From Kiloniella laminariae (lineage in GTDB: Bacteria; Pseudomonadota; Alphaproteobacteria; Kiloniellales; Kiloniellaceae): a stretch of 64,000 nucleotides of DNA. The notes beneath the pieces were generated by a model that had not been told where the DNA came from, ran no database searches, and worked only from the letters and a program-made list of their open reading frames with translations. Where the stretch lies: assembly GCF_027214005.1 (NCBI RefSeq), contig NZ_JAPWGY010000002.1:1-64000 (forward strand), written 5' to 3'. A program made the position numbers and the translations under genes. Below are positions 17,435 to 27,447 of the stretch, in pieces. Positions within the stretch are counted from its first letter, which is position 1, and the number at the start of each line of letters is the position of its first letter.

Positions 17435-19231
17435 CTAGCCTGTCGCAGAAGCGGCGTCTTCTATAATTATCTGCACGGCATCTGGGCCTGACCAACTGTC
17501 CTTCTTAAGCTTGCCGCAGACATGAACAGGAAGCCCTCCGCTATTGAGAAGGAACTGCCCTAAATCAGTATCAAGGCAACGAAAGGCAATCCCTTTGATT
17601 GTCCGGCCATCCGCTCCACTGATAAGACACCTGACATGACTATCCCCGACAATCGCCGGACGCAGTATTCTGACCTGTGGCAGAACGAAGCGCGGCTGCG
17701 CATTACCCACACCATAAGGGCCACAGGAATCCAGAAGCTCTACCAGATCACCATTGGCGCCCCCCGGATGTAATGCACCATCAATACCAATTGAGGGAAC
17801 AAAAGAAATGTCAGCCAGTTCTCTGGAAAGCCGCTCTGTCAAAAAGATACAGAGATCCTGATACCGCTCACGCGTTACCGTCAAACCTGCGGCCATTGCA
17901 TGACCGCCACCATTTTCCAGTATCCCCGCCTGCCGGGCTGCAATAACAGCTGCCCCCAGATCGACACCTGGGACAGACCGCCCTGATCCCTTGCCAACCC
18001 CATGGTCATCAAAGGCAATGACAAACGCAGGGGCGTTATAGCGATCCTTCAAGCGGCTGGCGACAATTCCAATCACCCCCGGATGCCAGCCTTCGCCAGC
18101 AACCAGAATACAACCGGCCCCTTCTGAAAGGGCTGCCGCCTGCCCCAATGCCTGATCAAGCACCTCGGCTTCAATCTGACGGCGCTCGCTGTTCAGCTCT
18201 TCCAACTGGCGTGCGATGCTTTCAGCTTCATCCTGCCTGTTTGTCGACAAGAGCCGCGCCCCCAGCCAAGACTGCCCGACACGGCCTCCCGCGTTAACCC
18301 GTGGACCAAGCGTAAAACCAAGGTGACCACTGTCCGGACGTTCCGATAGCTTGGCAACATCGGAGAGTGCGACAATGCCGGGGTTATTCCTTTTTGCCAG
18401 GACTTTCACGCCCTGACTGACATAGGCCCTGTTCAGCCCTGATAGGGGCACAACATCACAGACTGTTCCCAGGGCGACCAGATCCAGCAGGTTCATCAGG
18501 TTGGGCTCCCTCACCCCCTGTCTGGTGAACCAGTCCGCCTCGCGCAATTGACGATTCAACGCAACCAGGACCAGAAAGACAACTCCAACGGCAGCCAATG
18601 AAGTAAACTCCCGGCTTTCATCCTGACGGTTCGGATTTACCACCGCGACTGCTGGTGGCAAACTGGCTTCAGCCTCATGGTGGTCGATGACAATAATATC
18701 CAGACCCGCTTCCCGGGCACCTTCAAGCGGTTCAAATGCCGAGGTGCCACAATCAACCGTGATAACCAGTGAACACCCTTCTTGCTGCAGTTTCAGCAGG
18801 GCGGGAAGATTCGGTCCGTATCCCTCGCTTACCCGATCCGGGATATGAACCTTCAATTCCAGACCAAGTTGGGAAAAATAGCGCAGCAGCAGTGCACTTG
18901 ACGTTGCTCCATCGACATCATAATCGCCAAAGACCGCTATGCTTTCCCTGTTTTCAATGGCCTGAAGAATACGCCCGGTCGCGGCATCCATTCCCTTAAA
19001 GTCAGAAGGATTTGGGAGCCAGTCTCGTAAAGTCGGTTTAAGATAAGCTTCTGCCGTCTCCAATCCGACGCCCCGTGCAGCAAGGATACGCCCGACAATC
19101 TCAGGTAAGCCCAGCCGCTGGCTCAGTGCCAGTGCCGTTCTTGAATCCAGCAACCTGTCTTCCCAGCGTTTTCCGGTTACAGAGTTTTCAACTCCAAGAA
19201 AAACAGCGCGATCTTCCCCTGATTTCTTCAC
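17435..19231 (-). CDS. recJ: Single-stranded-DNA-specific exonuclease RecJ
   Basis: 5'-3' exonuclease on single-stranded DNA used in recombination and repair. It is 598 residues, the usual length. The DHH phosphoesterase motifs are clear: DYDVDG at 103-108 and DHH at 183-185. The DHHA1 half carries the GGGHAMAAG motif that belongs to the active site, and a C-terminal OB-like domain completes the protein. It starts just after the terminator of glpX (19318-19343) and is followed by the DUF1194 gene with a 9-bp gap. Confidence 0.95.
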   Translation of the reverse strand: MKKSGEDRAVFLGVENSVTGKRWEDRLLDSRTALALSQRLGLPEIVGRILAARGVGLETAEAYLKPTLRDWLPNPSDFKGMDAATGRILQAIENRESIAVFGDYDVDGATSSALLLRYFSQLGLELKVHIPDRVSEGYGPNLPALLKLQQEGCSLVITVDCGTSAFEPLEGAREAGLDIIVIDHHEAEASLPPAVAVVNPNRQDESREFTSLAAVGVVFLVLVALNRQLREADWFTRQGVREPNLMNLLDLVALGTVCDVVPLSGLNRAYVSQGVKVLAKRNNPGIVALSDVAKLSERPDSGHLGFTLGPRVNAGGRVGQSWLGARLLSTNRQDEAESIARQLEELNSERRQIEAEVLDQALGQAAALSEGAGCILVAGEGWHPGVIGIVASRLKDRYNAPAFVIAFDDHGVGKGSGRSVPGVDLGAAVIAARQAGILENGGGHAMAAGLTVTRERYQDLCIFLTERLSRELADISFVPSIGIDGALHPGGANGDLVELLDSCGPYGVGNAQPRFVLPQVRILRPAIVGDSHVRCLISGADGRTIKGIAFRCLDTDLGQFLLNSGGLPVHVCGKLKKDSWSGPDAVQIIIEDAASATG

Positions 19232-19317
19232 TATTCAACTGCCCTTAATAAATGAATTATCAAGCCTAGCCTGCCGGTTCAAAAAGACAAGACAACAAAA
19301 TACAATGCCCAAAATGA

Positions 19318-19343
19318 CAAGAGGCGCACAAAGGCGCCTCTTG
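19318..19343 (-). terminator. Terminator after glpX
   Basis: On the minus strand a 10-bp stem (CAAGAGGCGC/GCGCCTCTTG) is followed by TCATTTT. It separates glpX from recJ. Confidence 0.75.
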
Positions 19344-19367
19344 CATAGATAGGGATAACCGCCGGGA

Positions 19368-20336
19368 TCAAACACCCAGATTGTCGTACCAGGTCTTACG
19401 ATAAAAGTTATGCGTCGCATCGACAATACGTGACGTGCCCGTTTTGGAACGCATCACAATGGATTGTGTCGTCGCACCACCCTGATACCGGCGAACCCCG
19501 CGCAGCAAAGAGCCATCGGTAACGCCTGTTGCGACAAACATCACATCGCCCTTGGCCAACTCGTCAATCATGTATTTGCGATCAAGATCTTCAATTCCCC
19601 AACGCTTGGCGCGGGCAACTTCATCATCATTCCGAAACACCAGACGCCCCTGGAACTGTCCGCCAGTGCAACGCAAGGCCGCAGCAGCCAGAACACCTTC
19701 CGGTGCACCACCAATTCCCATATAGAGATCGATTCCACTGTCGAAGCGGCTGGTTGCCAGCGCCCCGGCGACATCCCCGTCACCAATGAGAACAATACGG
19801 GCACCACATTCGCGTACCTGGGTGATTTTCTCTTCATGACGCGGACGATCCATGATGCAAACCACCAGATCACTGATGTCCATCTTTTTCGCCTTGGCCA
19901 GATTACTCAGGTTGTTAAAAACCGTTTCATCAAGATCAACGACACCTTCTGGCAAACCTGCACCAACAGCAATCTTGTCCATATAGGTATCTGGCGCGTT
20001 CAGGAAGTTACCTGACTCTGCCATGGCAATAACTGTCATCGCATTTGGGCCACCTTTGGCCGTCAGGGTCGTCCCTTCAAGAGGATCAAGGGCGATGTCG
20101 ATACCAGGTCCGCCAAGTCCGACTTTTTCACCGATATAAAGCATCGGGGCTTCGTCGCGCTCACCTTCACCAATAACCACAGTGCCGTCGATCGCCATAC
20201 CATTAAGCGCATCGCGCATGGCATTAACGGCGGCCTGATCTGCGGCTTTTTCGTCACCGCGTCCCATCAGACGCGAGGCGGCCAAAGCCGCTGCTTCGGT
20301 GACTCTGACGGTCTCGAGGGCCAAGTTCCGTTCCAT
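19368..20336 (-). CDS. glpX: Class II fructose-1,6-bisphosphatase
   Basis: Hydrolyses fructose 1,6-bisphosphate to fructose 6-phosphate in gluconeogenesis. Length 322 residues matches GlpX. The metal- and phosphate-binding motifs are present: GEGERDEAPMLYIGE, ALDPLEGTTLTAKG and GIGGAPEGVLAAAA. It lies 63 bp after hom and is followed by a terminator, so it is probably the last gene of the aminotransferase-hom-glpX operon, an order that recurs in alphaproteobacteria. Confidence 0.95.
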   Translation of the reverse strand: MERNLALETVRVTEAAALAASRLMGRGDEKAADQAAVNAMRDALNGMAIDGTVVIGEGERDEAPMLYIGEKVGLGGPGIDIALDPLEGTTLTAKGGPNAMTVIAMAESGNFLNAPDTYMDKIAVGAGLPEGVVDLDETVFNNLSNLAKAKKMDISDLVVCIMDRPRHEEKITQVRECGARIVLIGDGDVAGALATSRFDSGIDLYMGIGGAPEGVLAAAALRCTGGQFQGRLVFRNDDEVARAKRWGIEDLDRKYMIDELAKGDVMFVATGVTDGSLLRGVRRYQGGATTQSIVMRSKTGTSRIVDATHNFYRKTWYDNLGV

Positions 20337-20399
20337 ATCTTTGTCCTCTGACTTTGATAGTGTTCACTTTGAACAGGTTTAACTTCAGATTGCTTCGCT

Positions 20400-21689
20400 T
20401 CAGAGCGAGACAATCCGGATCATATTTGGTTTTTCAAGGACACAATCCAGCCCGGAGATACTCTCCAGTGCACGGATCATGGCCAGCTCAACTGTTTCTT
20501 GGGTCGTGATAACCAGGGGCACGGCCTTACCCGGATTTGATTCGTGCTGCAACAACGACTTCACTGATATTTTCTCGCGCTTGAGAATAGCAGCAATATC
20601 GGCAATTACCCCGGGGCGATCCTCGACAGTCAGACGCAGATAATAAGAACCTTCCCGTGTCTCCACAGGCTGGGAAACTGCTTTTTCCAGCTTTGCTGCC
20701 GGAATACCAAATGTTGGCAGGATCGTGCCACGTGCAATATCGACCAGATCAGCAACAACTGCCGAAGCCGTTGGGCCACCACCAGCCCCTGCCCCTTCGA
20801 ACACAGAAGTTCCAACATGATTGCCTTTGCAGACGACAGCATTCAGCACCCCTTCAACAAGGGCGATCGGCTGTTCTGCCGGAACCATGCAGGGATGGAC
20901 ACGCTGATCAATTCCGTCTTGTGTCTTACGTGCAATTCCAAGCAATTTGATCCGGTACCCAAGCTCGTCGGCATAGGCAATATCAAGTGAGCTGATCGCG
21001 CGGATGCCTTCGATGTAGACCGAATCAAAATCAACTTCACTGCCAAACGCGAGGGACGCAAGCAAGGAAAGCTTGTGTGACGCATCAATCCCGTCGACAT
21101 CAAAACTTGGCTCGGCTTCGGCATAGCCAAGCTCCTGAGCTTCAAAAAGCACTTCCTCGAAATCCCGGCCAGTTTCACGCATGTTGCTGAGAATAAAATT
21201 ACAGGTTCCGTTGAGGATACCATAAACCAGATCAAAAGAATTCGCCGCGAGTCCCTCGCGGATTCCCTTGATAACCGGGATGCCTCCCGCTACAGCAGCT
21301 TCATAGGCAAGCGCTACACCGGCTTCTTCAGCCTTGCGTGCCAGTTCAGCACCATGATGGGCCAGCAGTGCCTTGTTTGCCGTGATCACATGCCGTCCCT
21401 TGGCGATAGCAGTCTCAACAACCTCTTTCGCAATGCCTTCGGAACCACCGATCAGTTCCATCACAACATCAGCATCACTCTCTGCCGCCATGGTAACGGC
21501 ATCGTCGTACCAGGTGATATCACTCATATCAAAATCGCGGTTTTTCTTGCTGCGCGCAGAGACGGCGACAATAGAAATTGCCCGCCCCGTGCGCAGGGTC
21601 AGAAGTCCGAGGTTTTCCTGAATCAGTTTTACAGTTCCGGTACCAACTGTTCCCAAGCCGGCAATAGCAATCTTAAGAGGTTCACTCAC
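20400..21689 (-). CDS. hom: Homoserine dehydrogenase
   Basis: Reduces aspartate semialdehyde to homoserine for methionine, threonine and isoleucine synthesis. It is 429 residues with an N-terminal NAD(P) domain (GLGTVGTGTV at 11-20), the catalytic domain (YEAAVAGGIPVIKGIREGL, LNGTCNFILSNM) and a C-terminal ACT domain beginning VEDRPGVIADIAAIL, which usually gives feedback inhibition by threonine. The start is 4 bp after the stop of the upstream aminotransferase gene. Confidence 0.95.
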   Translation of the reverse strand: MSEPLKIAIAGLGTVGTGTVKLIQENLGLLTLRTGRAISIVAVSARSKKNRDFDMSDITWYDDAVTMAAESDADVVMELIGGSEGIAKEVVETAIAKGRHVITANKALLAHHGAELARKAEEAGVALAYEAAVAGGIPVIKGIREGLAANSFDLVYGILNGTCNFILSNMRETGRDFEEVLFEAQELGYAEAEPSFDVDGIDASHKLSLLASLAFGSEVDFDSVYIEGIRAISSLDIAYADELGYRIKLLGIARKTQDGIDQRVHPCMVPAEQPIALVEGVLNAVVCKGNHVGTSVFEGAGAGGGPTASAVVADLVDIARGTILPTFGIPAAKLEKAVSQPVETREGSYYLRLTVEDRPGVIADIAAILKREKISVKSLLQHESNPGKAVPLVITTQETVELAMIRALESISGLDCVLEKPNMIRIVSL

Positions 21690-21693
21690 GACT

Positions 21694-22905
21694 TCATTTC
21701 CGTTTGTTGTATTGTTCTAGAATAGCATCAGCATTTTGCATCATGGTCTTGACATTTTTAACCGCCTGGCGGGTCCGCTGTTCGTTTTCAACCAGTCCCA
21801 GGCGAACAAATCCCTCACCATACTCCCCAAAACCAACTCCGGGAGCAACAGCGACATTGGCGTGTTCCAGCAACAGCTTGGAAAATTCAAGCGAGCCAAG
21901 ATGGGCGAATTTTTCTGGCAAAGGCGCCCAGGCAAACATCGTTGCTGGCGGGCTCGGGACATTCCACCCCGCCGCAGCAAGCCCCTTGATCAGAACATCA
22001 CGACGTCCGCGGTAGCGATCACGCATCTCGTCAATACAGTCCTGAGGGCCATTCAATGCAGCAACCGCAGCCACCTGCATCGGGGTAAAGGCCCCATAAT
22101 CCACATATGATTTGACCCGTCCCAGAGCGGCAACAAGCTTCTGATTTCCAGAACAGAAACCAACACGCCACCCTGCCATGGAATAGGTCTTGCTCATGGA
22201 AAGGAACTCCACGGCAATGTCCTTGGCCCCAGGCACCTGAAGAATAGACGGTGGCACAAAATCATCAAAATAGACTTCGGCATAGGCGAGATCCGAAATG
22301 ATATAGATTTCATGCTTACGGCAGAAGTCTACGATCTCGGCATAAAAATCCAGATCCTTGACTTCAGCTGTCGGGTTTGAAGGATAATTGAGAATGACGG
22401 CAAGCGGCTTTGGCACCGAGTGTCGGACTGCTTTTTCCAGCTGATCAATAATGCTTGTATCAGGCCCCATCGGCATGGAACGAATGGCAGCGCCAGCAAT
22501 GATAAAGCCAAAGGCATGAATTGGGTAACTTGGGTTCGGCGCCAGAATGATGTCGCCAGGACTCGTGATCGCCTGAGCGAGGTTTGCCAGACCTTCTTTC
22601 GAACCAATCGTTACAATTGTTTCGTTATTGGGATCAATCTCAACGCCAAAACGGCGCTGGTAGTAAGCGGATACTGCTTTGCGTAGTCCTGGTATTCCAC
22701 GGGACGTTGAGTATCCATGCACTCTCGGATTCTGGGCGACCTCTGTCAGTTTGTCGATAACATGTCGGGGGGGAGGCTGGTCGGGATTCCCCATGCCAAA
22801 GTCGATAATATCACGCTTCGCCGCTCGGGCCGCCGCCTTCAGTGCATTGACTTCGGCAAATACATAAGGTGGCAGACGTTTGATACGGTGAAATTCCTGA
22901 ACCAT
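21694..22905 (-). CDS. Alanine/aspartate-type aminotransferase (AlaA/AlaC-like)
   Basis: A 403-residue PLP enzyme of aminotransferase class I. The PLP lysine lies in SMSKTYSMAGWRVGF, and the N-terminus reads FHRIKRLPPYVFAEVNALK as in the LL-diaminopimelate/alanine transaminase group found before hom in many alphaproteobacteria. The start at 22905 is chosen by family length; an upstream in-frame start at 23016 would lie next to the terminator at 23018-23061 and give an atypical 37-residue extension. No strong ribosome site stands before 22905; an in-frame TTG at 22911 is an alternative. Confidence 0.88.
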   Translation of the reverse strand: MVQEFHRIKRLPPYVFAEVNALKAAARAAKRDIIDFGMGNPDQPPPRHVIDKLTEVAQNPRVHGYSTSRGIPGLRKAVSAYYQRRFGVEIDPNNETIVTIGSKEGLANLAQAITSPGDIILAPNPSYPIHAFGFIIAGAAIRSMPMGPDTSIIDQLEKAVRHSVPKPLAVILNYPSNPTAEVKDLDFYAEIVDFCRKHEIYIISDLAYAEVYFDDFVPPSILQVPGAKDIAVEFLSMSKTYSMAGWRVGFCSGNQKLVAALGRVKSYVDYGAFTPMQVAAVAALNGPQDCIDEMRDRYRGRRDVLIKGLAAAGWNVPSPPATMFAWAPLPEKFAHLGSLEFSKLLLEHANVAVAPGVGFGEYGEGFVRLGLVENEQRTRQAVKNVKTMMQNADAILEQYNKRK

Positions 22906-23017
22906 TCCCAACTCGACATTTTTGATAACAACAATGATTTTTAACAGGCATCCAACAGGAAAACGGGACGTTATGTGCCGCCGTTCCTCCCTGATAGAGC
23001 TGTCACCCAGCCCCAAT

Positions 23018-23061
23018 AAAAAAGGCCACGAAGCAGATAGCAGAATACCAGCTCCGTGACC
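23018..23061 (-). terminator. Terminator of the OmpA-like lipoprotein gene
   Basis: On the minus strand an 11-bp stem with two G-U pairs (GGTCACGGAGC/GCTTCGTGGCC) closes a 16-nt loop and is followed by TTTTTT. It separates the lipoprotein gene from the aminotransferase operon. Confidence 0.75.
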
Positions 23062-23123
23062 AATCTTTTTATGCGTCTTACTGCTCGGGAAAAATCGAAA
23101 TATCCCTGATTAATTTACCCTGA

Positions 23124-24152
23124 TTAATTCACATAGATCTCAACGCGACGGTTACCTGCTTCCCCTGTCGGCATGAATTCATGAAAAACCGGGTTCGTGT
23201 CGGAACGCGCATCCGTTATCACCTGCGAAGAACTGACACCAGATTCGACAAGCGCCTGGGTAACCGACTGGGCGCGGCTGGCGGATATCTCCATATTCAC
23301 CTGCTGGTGAGTCAGCGCATCAGTCAATTGGGTACGCGAGCTTGAGTGTCCCAGGACTGTGATCTGGCCACCACGCTGTCCGTAGAGAGAAGCCACATCC
23401 CGAATAACCTGCATATCCTGCTGGTTCAGGCGTGAGGACCCATGGGCAAAATAGATTACAGCAACAAGCTGACCACCAGTCCCGGCGGAAGAATATCCAC
23501 TGGACTGCTGCGTGTAACCACTCTGCTGGGCATAAGGCGATCCCCAGCTCGGCGTGTTAAATGCCGGACCATTATACTGTGTCGGGGCATAGGAAGGCGC
23601 GCCGTTCGGGAAAGCCGGAGGCAGAGCAGCCCCCTGCGAGGAAATCACCGTGGTCTGCTGAGAAGGCTGAGGTGCGGCAGCAGTCTGGGGAGAAGCAGAG
23701 GGGAGCTCGCTTTGCGTCACTGTCGGTGATGCCGGAACTGCCGGGCTTGCCGTCACGGGTGCCTGGGGTACTGAGGGCGGAGGTGCTGGCGGCACCAAGG
23801 TCGAACGGGCCGTCAAAGGCTGATCGCTGTACTCGGCATTGTTCCTGTCGGCGATCAGACCTTCTGTCACCTGGTCTCTCAGGTTTCCAGGAGTTGTCTG
23901 TGGAGATTCCCCCGGAACGCTGGACAGATTCGGAAAACCTTCTGCCGGAACGACGTTCTCGGCTGATGTCACCTTTGTCGGCTGCTCAGGCTCATCGCTG
24001 CTGAACCATTCGATCGGGTTGGCCCAATCAGGTGTTGACGAGCAGGCACCGAGCAAAAGTGGTAACAACATCACCCCTGCGAAGCGGCTTACGCCCCCTT
24101 TACGATAGAAATTTTTTTTATTCTGCTCAGGCATACGACTGTCCTTGGTCAT
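23124..24152 (-). CDS. OmpA-family lipoprotein
   Basis: A 342-residue envelope protein. The lipoprotein signal ends in LLLGAC at about residues 32-37. A low-complexity Pro/Ala/Gln/Ser-rich middle follows (about 110-230), then a C-terminal OmpA-like domain (about 228-342) with IYFAHGSSRLNQQD, VLGHSSSRT and a terminal NRRVEIYVN. The architecture suggests an outer-membrane anchor that reaches the peptidoglycan through a flexible linker. No specific gene name can be given. It is a single-gene unit with its own terminator. Confidence 0.85.
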   Translation of the reverse strand: MTKDSRMPEQNKKNFYRKGGVSRFAGVMLLPLLLGACSSTPDWANPIEWFSSDEPEQPTKVTSAENVVPAEGFPNLSSVPGESPQTTPGNLRDQVTEGLIADRNNAEYSDQPLTARSTLVPPAPPPSVPQAPVTASPAVPASPTVTQSELPSASPQTAAAPQPSQQTTVISSQGAALPPAFPNGAPSYAPTQYNGPAFNTPSWGSPYAQQSGYTQQSSGYSSAGTGGQLVAVIYFAHGSSRLNQQDMQVIRDVASLYGQRGGQITVLGHSSSRTQLTDALTHQQVNMEISASRAQSVTQALVESGVSSSQVITDARSDTNPVFHEFMPTGEAGNRRVEIYVN

Positions 24153-24362
24153 TATGAATGACCATTCCCCCTCGAATACGTCAAAAAAACCGTAACTTGT
24201 ACTCTACTGATTAGCACCAGTTTTACAATACAGGCTGACGATATTGACCTCACTTGTTGTTCTTTGTGCTTCCAGCTGTAACAATGCGTGTATAACATTG
24301 AAAGTCCGACAAGGCGATATCCGATTCAACAAAAAGACCAAACAGATCATAGGGAAGGCTTA

Positions 24363-26165
24363 ATGGCCGATCAACACCCCCCCAAAATAAACCTCCCGGA
24401 TCCTGCCGAGCTGGCAGAAACCATGTCTGCAATCTCAGAAAAAAGCCAGGAGTTGATCAAAAACTTCATGGCACGGCAACAACCGTTGAACCCGCAGGAA
24501 CACGATCCTGATCCTTTACGGATCGGACAGGCCTTCCTGGAAATGTCGCAAAAATTCTGGTCTGATCCCGATAAGGCCATGAAACTGCAATCCGATCTTT
24601 GGCAAGGATATACAAACCTCTGGCAGCAAACCGCCAATAACTTCCTCGCTGCAGGAAAAACAGAATCTGACGAAAACAAAAAAAGCCCTGCCCCGAAACC
24701 CAAAGGAGATCGTCGGTTTCAGGATGAAGCCTGGGAGAACAATCCCTTTTTCAACTTCATCAAACAGTCCTACCTGCTCACCTCGGAGACCATTCACAAA
24801 TCGGTTACCAGTGTCGATGGTCTGGATAAACAGGACGCCCTCAAAGTCGACTTCTATACGCGACAGTTTCTTGATGCGGTTTCCCCAAGCAACTTCCTGA
24901 TGACCAATCCCGAAATCTTGCGGGTAACAACAGAAAGCGGGGGAAAAAACCTGCTGCAGGGGCTCGAGAATCTGATCAGCGACCTTGAAAAAGGCCGGGT
25001 CAAAATGACCGACGAAGACGCCTTTACCCTGGGGGAGAATGTAGCCACCACCCCTGGTAGTGTCATTTATCAAAACGAGTTGATGCAGCTGATCCAGTAC
25101 AGCCCGACAACAGAACAGGTCCACGAGCGACCCTTGCTGATTCTTCCTCCCTGGATCAACAAGTTTTACATTCTGGATCTGAAAGCCAAAAACTCCTTTG
25201 TGAAATGGGCTGTAGAACAGGGCTTCACAGTTTTTATGGTTTCCTGGATCAACCCAGATGCCAGGTTGGCTGAAAAATCTTTTGAAGACTATATGTTGCT
25301 TGGCCCCCTTGCGGCGCTTGATGCCATTGAGCAGGCAACCGGGGCAAAAGAGGTTAATGCCATCGGCTACTGCCTCGGCGGAACACTCCTGGCCAGCACA
25401 CTTGCCTATATGGCAGAGAAAAAAGACAAGCGGATCAAAAGCGGTACCTTCTTTGTTACCATGACCGACTTTTCCGAAGCCGGTGAGCTACGCGTCTTTA
25501 TCGACGAGGATCAGATGGTTTCCCTTGAAAAGCGCATGGCAGACAAAGGCTATCTCGACGGCGCAGAAATGGGCACCACCTTTAACATGCTCCGGGCCAA
25601 CGACCTGATCTGGTCTTTTGTTGTAAATAACTATCTTCTGGGGAAAACCCCCTTCCCCTTTGATCTGCTGTACTGGAATTCAGATACGACCCGCATGCCT
25701 AAAAGCATGCACAGCTTCTACCTGCGAAAAATGTATCTGGAAAACAAACTGGCCCAGCCCGGCGGCATTGTTCTCGACGGTGTGCCAATTGACCTTGGCA
25801 AGATAACAGTGCCCAGCTTTATCATCTCGGCCAAGGAAGATCATATCGCGCCCTGGAAATCGACCTATGCCAACACAAAGCATTTTTCCGGGAAAAAAGA
25901 GTTTGTTCTGTCTGCCTCAGGACATATTGCGGGTATTATCAACCCGCCTGACGCCGGAAAATATTCATACTGGACCAACAGGGACACACCCGCTGATCCA
26001 GATGAATGGCTGGACAAAGCAACAGAAGCACCGGGATCCTGGTGGCCACACTGGGCTGAATGGGAAAAGAAGAACAGCGGCAAGCTTGTTGACGCAAAGA
26101 AACCAGGCTCTGGTAAACTCAAAATAATCGAACCTGCTCCGGGCAGTTACGTCAGGATCAGGTAG
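24363..26165 (+). CDS. phaC: Class I poly(3-hydroxyalkanoate) synthase
   Basis: Polymerises 3-hydroxyacyl-CoA into PHA on granules in the cytoplasm. It is 600 residues from the ATG at 24363, which has an AGGGAAGG ribosome site; an ATG at 24288 would add 25 atypical residues. The lipase-like box GYCLGG carries the nucleophile C337, and the histidine of the triad lies in SASGHIAGIINPP near the C-terminus. The N-terminal PhaC domain precedes the alpha/beta-hydrolase fold. PhaA, PhaB and phasin genes are not adjacent. A PHB depolymerase lies at 37.5 kb. Confidence 0.93.
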   Translation: MADQHPPKINLPDPAELAETMSAISEKSQELIKNFMARQQPLNPQEHDPDPLRIGQAFLEMSQKFWSDPDKAMKLQSDLWQGYTNLWQQTANNFLAAGKTESDENKKSPAPKPKGDRRFQDEAWENNPFFNFIKQSYLLTSETIHKSVTSVDGLDKQDALKVDFYTRQFLDAVSPSNFLMTNPEILRVTTESGGKNLLQGLENLISDLEKGRVKMTDEDAFTLGENVATTPGSVIYQNELMQLIQYSPTTEQVHERPLLILPPWINKFYILDLKAKNSFVKWAVEQGFTVFMVSWINPDARLAEKSFEDYMLLGPLAALDAIEQATGAKEVNAIGYCLGGTLLASTLAYMAEKKDKRIKSGTFFVTMTDFSEAGELRVFIDEDQMVSLEKRMADKGYLDGAEMGTTFNMLRANDLIWSFVVNNYLLGKTPFPFDLLYWNSDTTRMPKSMHSFYLRKMYLENKLAQPGGIVLDGVPIDLGKITVPSFIISAKEDHIAPWKSTYANTKHFSGKKEFVLSASGHIAGIINPPDAGKYSYWTNRDTPADPDEWLDKATEAPGSWWPHWAEWEKKNSGKLVDAKKPGSGKLKIIEPAPGSYVRIR

Positions 26166-26221
26166 TCAGGTTTAAGAACGCTACCTATCTTCCGGGTATC
26201 CGAAAGAAACCTCCACAAGAA

Positions 26222-26263
26222 AAAAACCGTCACAGCAGCCAATCTGATGCTGTGACGGTTTTT
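26222..26263. terminator. Bidirectional terminator between phaC and the gamma-CA gene
   Basis: A perfect 16-bp stem (AAAAACCGTCACAGCA with its complement) closes a 10-nt loop. A-runs on the left and T-runs on the right make it work for both convergent genes. Confidence 0.9.
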
Positions 26264-26302
26264 CTCTTTGGCTTCTCAATCCAGTCGAAAAACCTGCTTA
26301 TC

Positions 26303-26860
26303 TCACTCAAGGGGCTGCCGATAACTCTTTCCCAGTTCGGCATAGTTCGATGCAGAGTACAGAATCCCCTGTTGCTCTTCTGCGGAAAGATCTCTGAATT
26401 TTTTTGCCGGAGAACCTGACCAGAGTTCTCCTGTTGGCACTGTTTTACCAGGAGTAAGCAAGGCCCCGGCTGCAACCATGGCCCCGCTCTGAACGACCGC
26501 CTTGTCCATCACAACCGCCCGCATTCCGATAAAGGCATTGTCTCTGACGTCACAAGCATGCAGCAATGCCGCATGACCAACGGTAACACCATCTCCGATA
26601 TTGGTCGGAAGACCGCCCCCTGTCTGCCGGTAGTCCCCACCCTGGCGATCGTGGTTAACATGAATAATAGTGCCATCCTGAATATTTGTATTCCTGCCAA
26701 TGCGAATCGCATTAACATCTCCGCGAACGACACATCCATACCAAATGGAAGACCCTGGTCCGATTTCGACATCCCCGATGATAACAGCCGTCTCGGCAAT
26801 AAAAGCTTCGGGAGAAATTTTCGGGAAGATCCCCCGATAGGGAAGAATCAAAGCTGCCAC
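26303..26860 (-). CDS. Gamma-carbonic anhydrase family protein
   Basis: A left-handed beta-helix protein of the YrdA/PaaY type, 185 residues from the GTG at 26860, which has AGAGGA 6 nt upstream; an upstream TTG at 26902 would add 14 residues. Hexapeptide-repeat motifs run through the sequence, and three histidines at the family zinc sites are visible in IIHVNHD and GVTVGHAALLHAC. Members are trimeric and some have carbonic anhydrase or esterase activity; which applies here cannot be told. It is transcribed alone, towards the phaC terminator. Confidence 0.85.
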   Translation of the reverse strand: MAALILPYRGIFPKISPEAFIAETAVIIGDVEIGPGSSIWYGCVVRGDVNAIRIGRNTNIQDGTIIHVNHDRQGGDYRQTGGGLPTNIGDGVTVGHAALLHACDVRDNAFIGMRAVVMDKAVVQSGAMVAAGALLTPGKTVPTGELWSGSPAKKFRDLSAEEQQGILYSASNYAELGKSYRQPLE

Positions 26861-27030
26861 AGCGTCCTCTTTTTCTGTATTTGTTGTTTCACATAACGAC
26901 AAGAATCCAGCTTAACAAACAAATGCTTTTGTTATATAAGCAAAAAGGGGGTTCACATTTTTACCCTTTTTCAACCTCTTTAAATCCATATATAACACCC
27001 GTTACGAGATTAATCTGGAGCGCAGAGAAT

Positions 27031-27378
27031 ATGCTTAGGGGCAAACACGATATTTTTATTTTGGCATTTGCCGCCGTTATCGGCCTTAATACCCTTCTTT
27101 TTTCTTCCCCCAGTCACGCAAGAACGAATGAGCCCAGATGGTATCAGCAGCAGGTCTGCCTCGCTTCTGCCTATAAGGAAGTAAATGAACCGCAAAAAGC
27201 TGAAACTCATAATGCGAAAGCAAAAAAATCCAGAAGTAAACTTGCCAGTTCTGGGGTTCCAGATTCGCATATCCGGGAACTTGCTAACCGTACCCTGAAA
27301 ATGCTGCAGTTTGGCATCCAGGGTAATCGCGAGGCCCGCGGCCCTCGCCTCTGTGAACAGTGGTATCCTGTTGGCTGA
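27031..27378 (+). CDS. Small exported protein of unknown function
   Basis: A 115-residue protein starting at ATG 27031, with GGAG 10 nt upstream. The first about 29 residues form a signal peptide (basic start, hydrophobic FILAFAAVIGLNTLLF, then SSPSHA as a cleavage site). The mature part is basic with a Lys-rich middle and two cysteines, and ends RLCEQWYPVG. I do not recognise the family. It is followed by a terminator shared with argC. Confidence 0.6.
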   Translation: MLRGKHDIFILAFAAVIGLNTLLFSSPSHARTNEPRWYQQQVCLASAYKEVNEPQKAETHNAKAKKSRSKLASSGVPDSHIRELANRTLKMLQFGIQGNREARGPRLCEQWYPVG

Positions 27379-27403
27379 TTGCCCGGAAAACCCTCACAGA
27401 AAA

Positions 27404-27426
27404 GGACGGCATTGCCGTCCTTTTTT
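27404..27426 (+). terminator. Terminator between convergent small gene and argC
   Basis: GGACGGC and GCCGTCC form a 7-bp stem with a 3-nt loop, followed by TTTTTT on the plus strand and a short A-run on the other side. Confidence 0.85.
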
Positions 27427-27447
27427 ATTATCTGATGCCCTGAAGAA

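Noticed and set aside
22906-23016. N-terminal extension of the aminotransferase gene
   Set aside because: The start is next to the preceding gene's terminator (23018-23061), and the extra residues do not fit the family.
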